A stretch of 5,580 bases of DNA. Origin: Methanomicrobiales archaeon (GTDB taxonomy: Archaea > Halobacteriota > Methanomicrobia > Methanomicrobiales > Methanoculleaceae). The DNA lies in the NCBI GenBank assembly GCA_012510295.1, contig JAAZID010000259.1, positions 1 through 5,580 of the forward strand, read 5' to 3'. Both the position numbers and the translations under genes were made by a program. Position 1 is the stretch's first letter; every line of letters starts with the position of its first letter. Positions 4,373-5,580 of this stretch are shown here, one piece after another. The notes under the pieces were generated by a model, which saw nothing but the letters and a program-made list of their open reading frames with translations, had not been told where the DNA came from and did no database searches.

Positions 4373-5580
4373 ATGCAGACGAAGATCCTCCTTGACGAGG
4401 GGGAGATGCCGAAGCGGTGGTATAACATCCAGGCAGATCTTCCAACACCCCTGGATCCACCCCTTCACCCGGCTACCGGGAACGTTATAACCCCTGACGA
4501 CCTCCGGCACATATTCCCGATGGAACTGATCCGGCAGGAGATGAGCGCGGAGCGCTACATCGATATCCCCGATGAAGTCCGGGATATACTCACCCTCTGG
4601 AGGCCGAGCCCCCTCTACCGGGCACGGCGACTTGAGGCGGCCTTAAAGACCCCGGCAAAGATCTACTTCAAGTGGGAGGGCGTAAGCCCGCCGGGATCGC
4701 ATAAACCCAACACCGCCATCCCCCAGGCCTACTACAACCGCGAGGCTGGGATCGAGCGGCTCGCGACCGAGACCGGGGCGGGGCAGTGGGGATCGTCGCT
4801 TGCGTTTGCAACGGGCCTCTTTGATATGGAGTGCACCGTCTACATGGTCAGGACCTCGTACGAGCAGAAGCCCTACCGGAAGAGCATGATGCAGGTCTAC
4901 GGCGCCGAGTGCATACCGAGCCCCTCGCCGAGGACGAAATCGGGCCGGATGATGCTCGAACGCGACCCGGACACCCCGGGCTCCCTCGGTATCGCCATAT
5001 CCGAGGCGGTCGAGGATGCGGCGAGCCACGATAACACGAACTACGCCCTCGGCTCGGTCTTAAACCACGTCTGCCTCCACCAGACGATCATCGGCCAGGA
5101 GGCAAAGCAGCAGCTCGCGGCCGTGGACGACTACCCTGACGTCATCATCGGATGCGTCGGCGGCGGTTCGAACTTCGCCGGTCTTTCGTTCCCGTTTGCG
5201 GGTGACAGGATAACTGGAAAGCGCCCTGATACCGATATCATCGCCGTGGAGCCGGCGGCCTGCCCGACCCTGACGAAGGGGCTCTATGCCTACGACTACG
5301 GCGATGTTGCGGGGCTGACCCCGATCATGAAGATGTTCACACTCGGCCACGACTTCGTCCCGCCGGCGATCCATGCGGGCGGCCTGCGCTACCACGGGGC
5401 ATCCCCGCTCTTATCGAGACTCGCTCAGGACGGTGTCATCAGGTCGGTCTCCTGCTACCAGAACGAGGTCTTCGAGGCTGCCGTGAGATTCGCCCGGACC
5501 GAGGGGATCATCGTCGCGCCGGAGGCCGCCCACGCGGTGAAGGCCACGATCGACGTGGCTCTCCAGTGCCGGGAGACCGG
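4373..5580 (+). CDS. trpB2: Tryptophan synthase beta chain-like protein TrpB2 (3' end outside window)
   Basis: 402 codons are present without a stop; the family is usually about 430-450 residues, so only the last few dozen are missing. It is a fold-type II PLP enzyme that joins indole and L-serine into tryptophan. The PLP lysine is Lys111 in [16 protein letters not shown]. The catalytic Glu133 stands in [16 protein letters not shown]. The phosphate loop is [10 protein letters not shown] (261-270), and PEAAH is at 383-387. The long [35 protein letters not shown] block (158-192) and [13 protein letters not shown] (203-215) mark the TrpB2 class rather than TrpB1. The N-terminus [26 protein letters not shown] is also typical and supports ATG 4373. 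TrpB2 enzymes generally do not depend on a TrpA partner and are thought to use free indole. No trpA or other trp gene is visible; it stands alone here with a promoter carrying a TRP-box-like site. Confidence 0.95.
   Translation, partial: MQTKILLDEGEMPKRWYNIQADLPTPLDPPLHPATGNVITPDDLRHIFPMELIRQEMSAERYIDIPDEVRDILTLWRPSPLYRARRLEAALKTPAKIYFKWEGVSPPGSHKPNTAIPQAYYNREAGIERLATETGAGQWGSSLAFATGLFDMECTVYMVRTSYEQKPYRKSMMQVYGAECIPSPSPRTKSGRMMLERDPDTPGSLGIAISEAVEDAASHDNTNYALGSVLNHVCLHQTIIGQEAKQQLAAVDDYPDVIIGCVGGGSNFAGLSFPFAGDRITGKRPDTDIIAVEPAACPTLTKGLYAYDYGDVAGLTPIMKMFTLGHDFVPPAIHAGGLRYHGASPLLSRLAQDGVIRSVSCYQNEVFEAAVRFARTEGIIVAPEAAHAVKATIDVALQCRET

Noticed and set aside
4229..4510. N-terminal extension of the membrane hydrolase to an ATG at 4510
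   Set aside because: It would run through the trpB2 start, the TATA boxes of both genes and the inverted repeat; the added residues lack the family pattern, and ATG 4228 has a well-placed TATA box.
4643..5029. 128-residue minus-strand frame inside trpB2
   Set aside because: Antisense to the catalytic core of trpB2 (PLP lysine and ETGAGQ motif); a shadow frame.
1..5580. CRISPR array, tRNA, rRNA, insertion sequence or attachment site
   Set aside because: Reading both strands shows no regularly spaced repeats, no cloverleaf-like segments, no transposase-like product and no terminal repeats.

Overview
The window looks like a piece of a GC-rich euryarchaeal chromosome, most likely a methanogen of the Methanomicrobiales (Methanoculleus-like). 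This is an inference from three things: A/T-rich archaeal TATA boxes at the expected distance from starts in otherwise GC-rich DNA, Shine-Dalgarno sites of the GAGGTG/GGTGA type, and gene families common in that group (stand-alone TrpB2, a GerW/DUF2953 pair, a MacB-like ABC exporter). No 16S or methanogenesis marker is present, so the placement is tentative.

Layout. (1) 1-1298, plus strand: the last 51 residues of an ABC transporter ATPase, overlapped by 4 bp (ATGA) by its MacB/FtsX-type permease. (2) 2693 down to 1301, minus strand: a compact three-gene unit of a GerW (YtfJ)-family protein, a membrane-anchored DUF2953 (YtfI)-like protein, and an 84-87 residue protein that looks like a shortened GerW domain. 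The unit ends 2 bp from the converging permease gene. (3) 2807-3649, plus strand: a class I SAM-dependent methyltransferase, divergent from the GerW unit. (4) 4228 down to 3653, minus strand: a small multi-pass membrane protein with the His/Asp pattern of YdjM/DUF457 metal-dependent hydrolases, ending 3 bp from the methyltransferase. (5) 4373 to the window end, plus strand: trpB2, cut off by the window edge after 402 codons.

Control regions. There are two divergent intergenic regions. At 2694-2806 one TATA-like element sits exactly over the most upstream possible ATG of the GerW gene; this moves the likely start to 2693, where a GGTGA site precedes it. At 4229-4372 each gene has a TATA box about 27-28 bp before its ATG, which suggests leaderless mRNAs. 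Between the trpB2 TATA box and its start lies TGTACA, the hexamer known as the TRP box recognised by TrpY in Methanothermobacter, and a bulged 10-bp inverted repeat lies between the two promoters.

The most unusual content is the archaeal GerW-DUF2953-mini-GerW unit. These are relatives of a Bacillus gene pair with a spore-germination link, found here in an organism that should not sporulate, with an apparent second, minimal GerW-like protein. No tRNA, rRNA, CRISPR array, insertion sequence or gene-free stretch over 300 bp was found.
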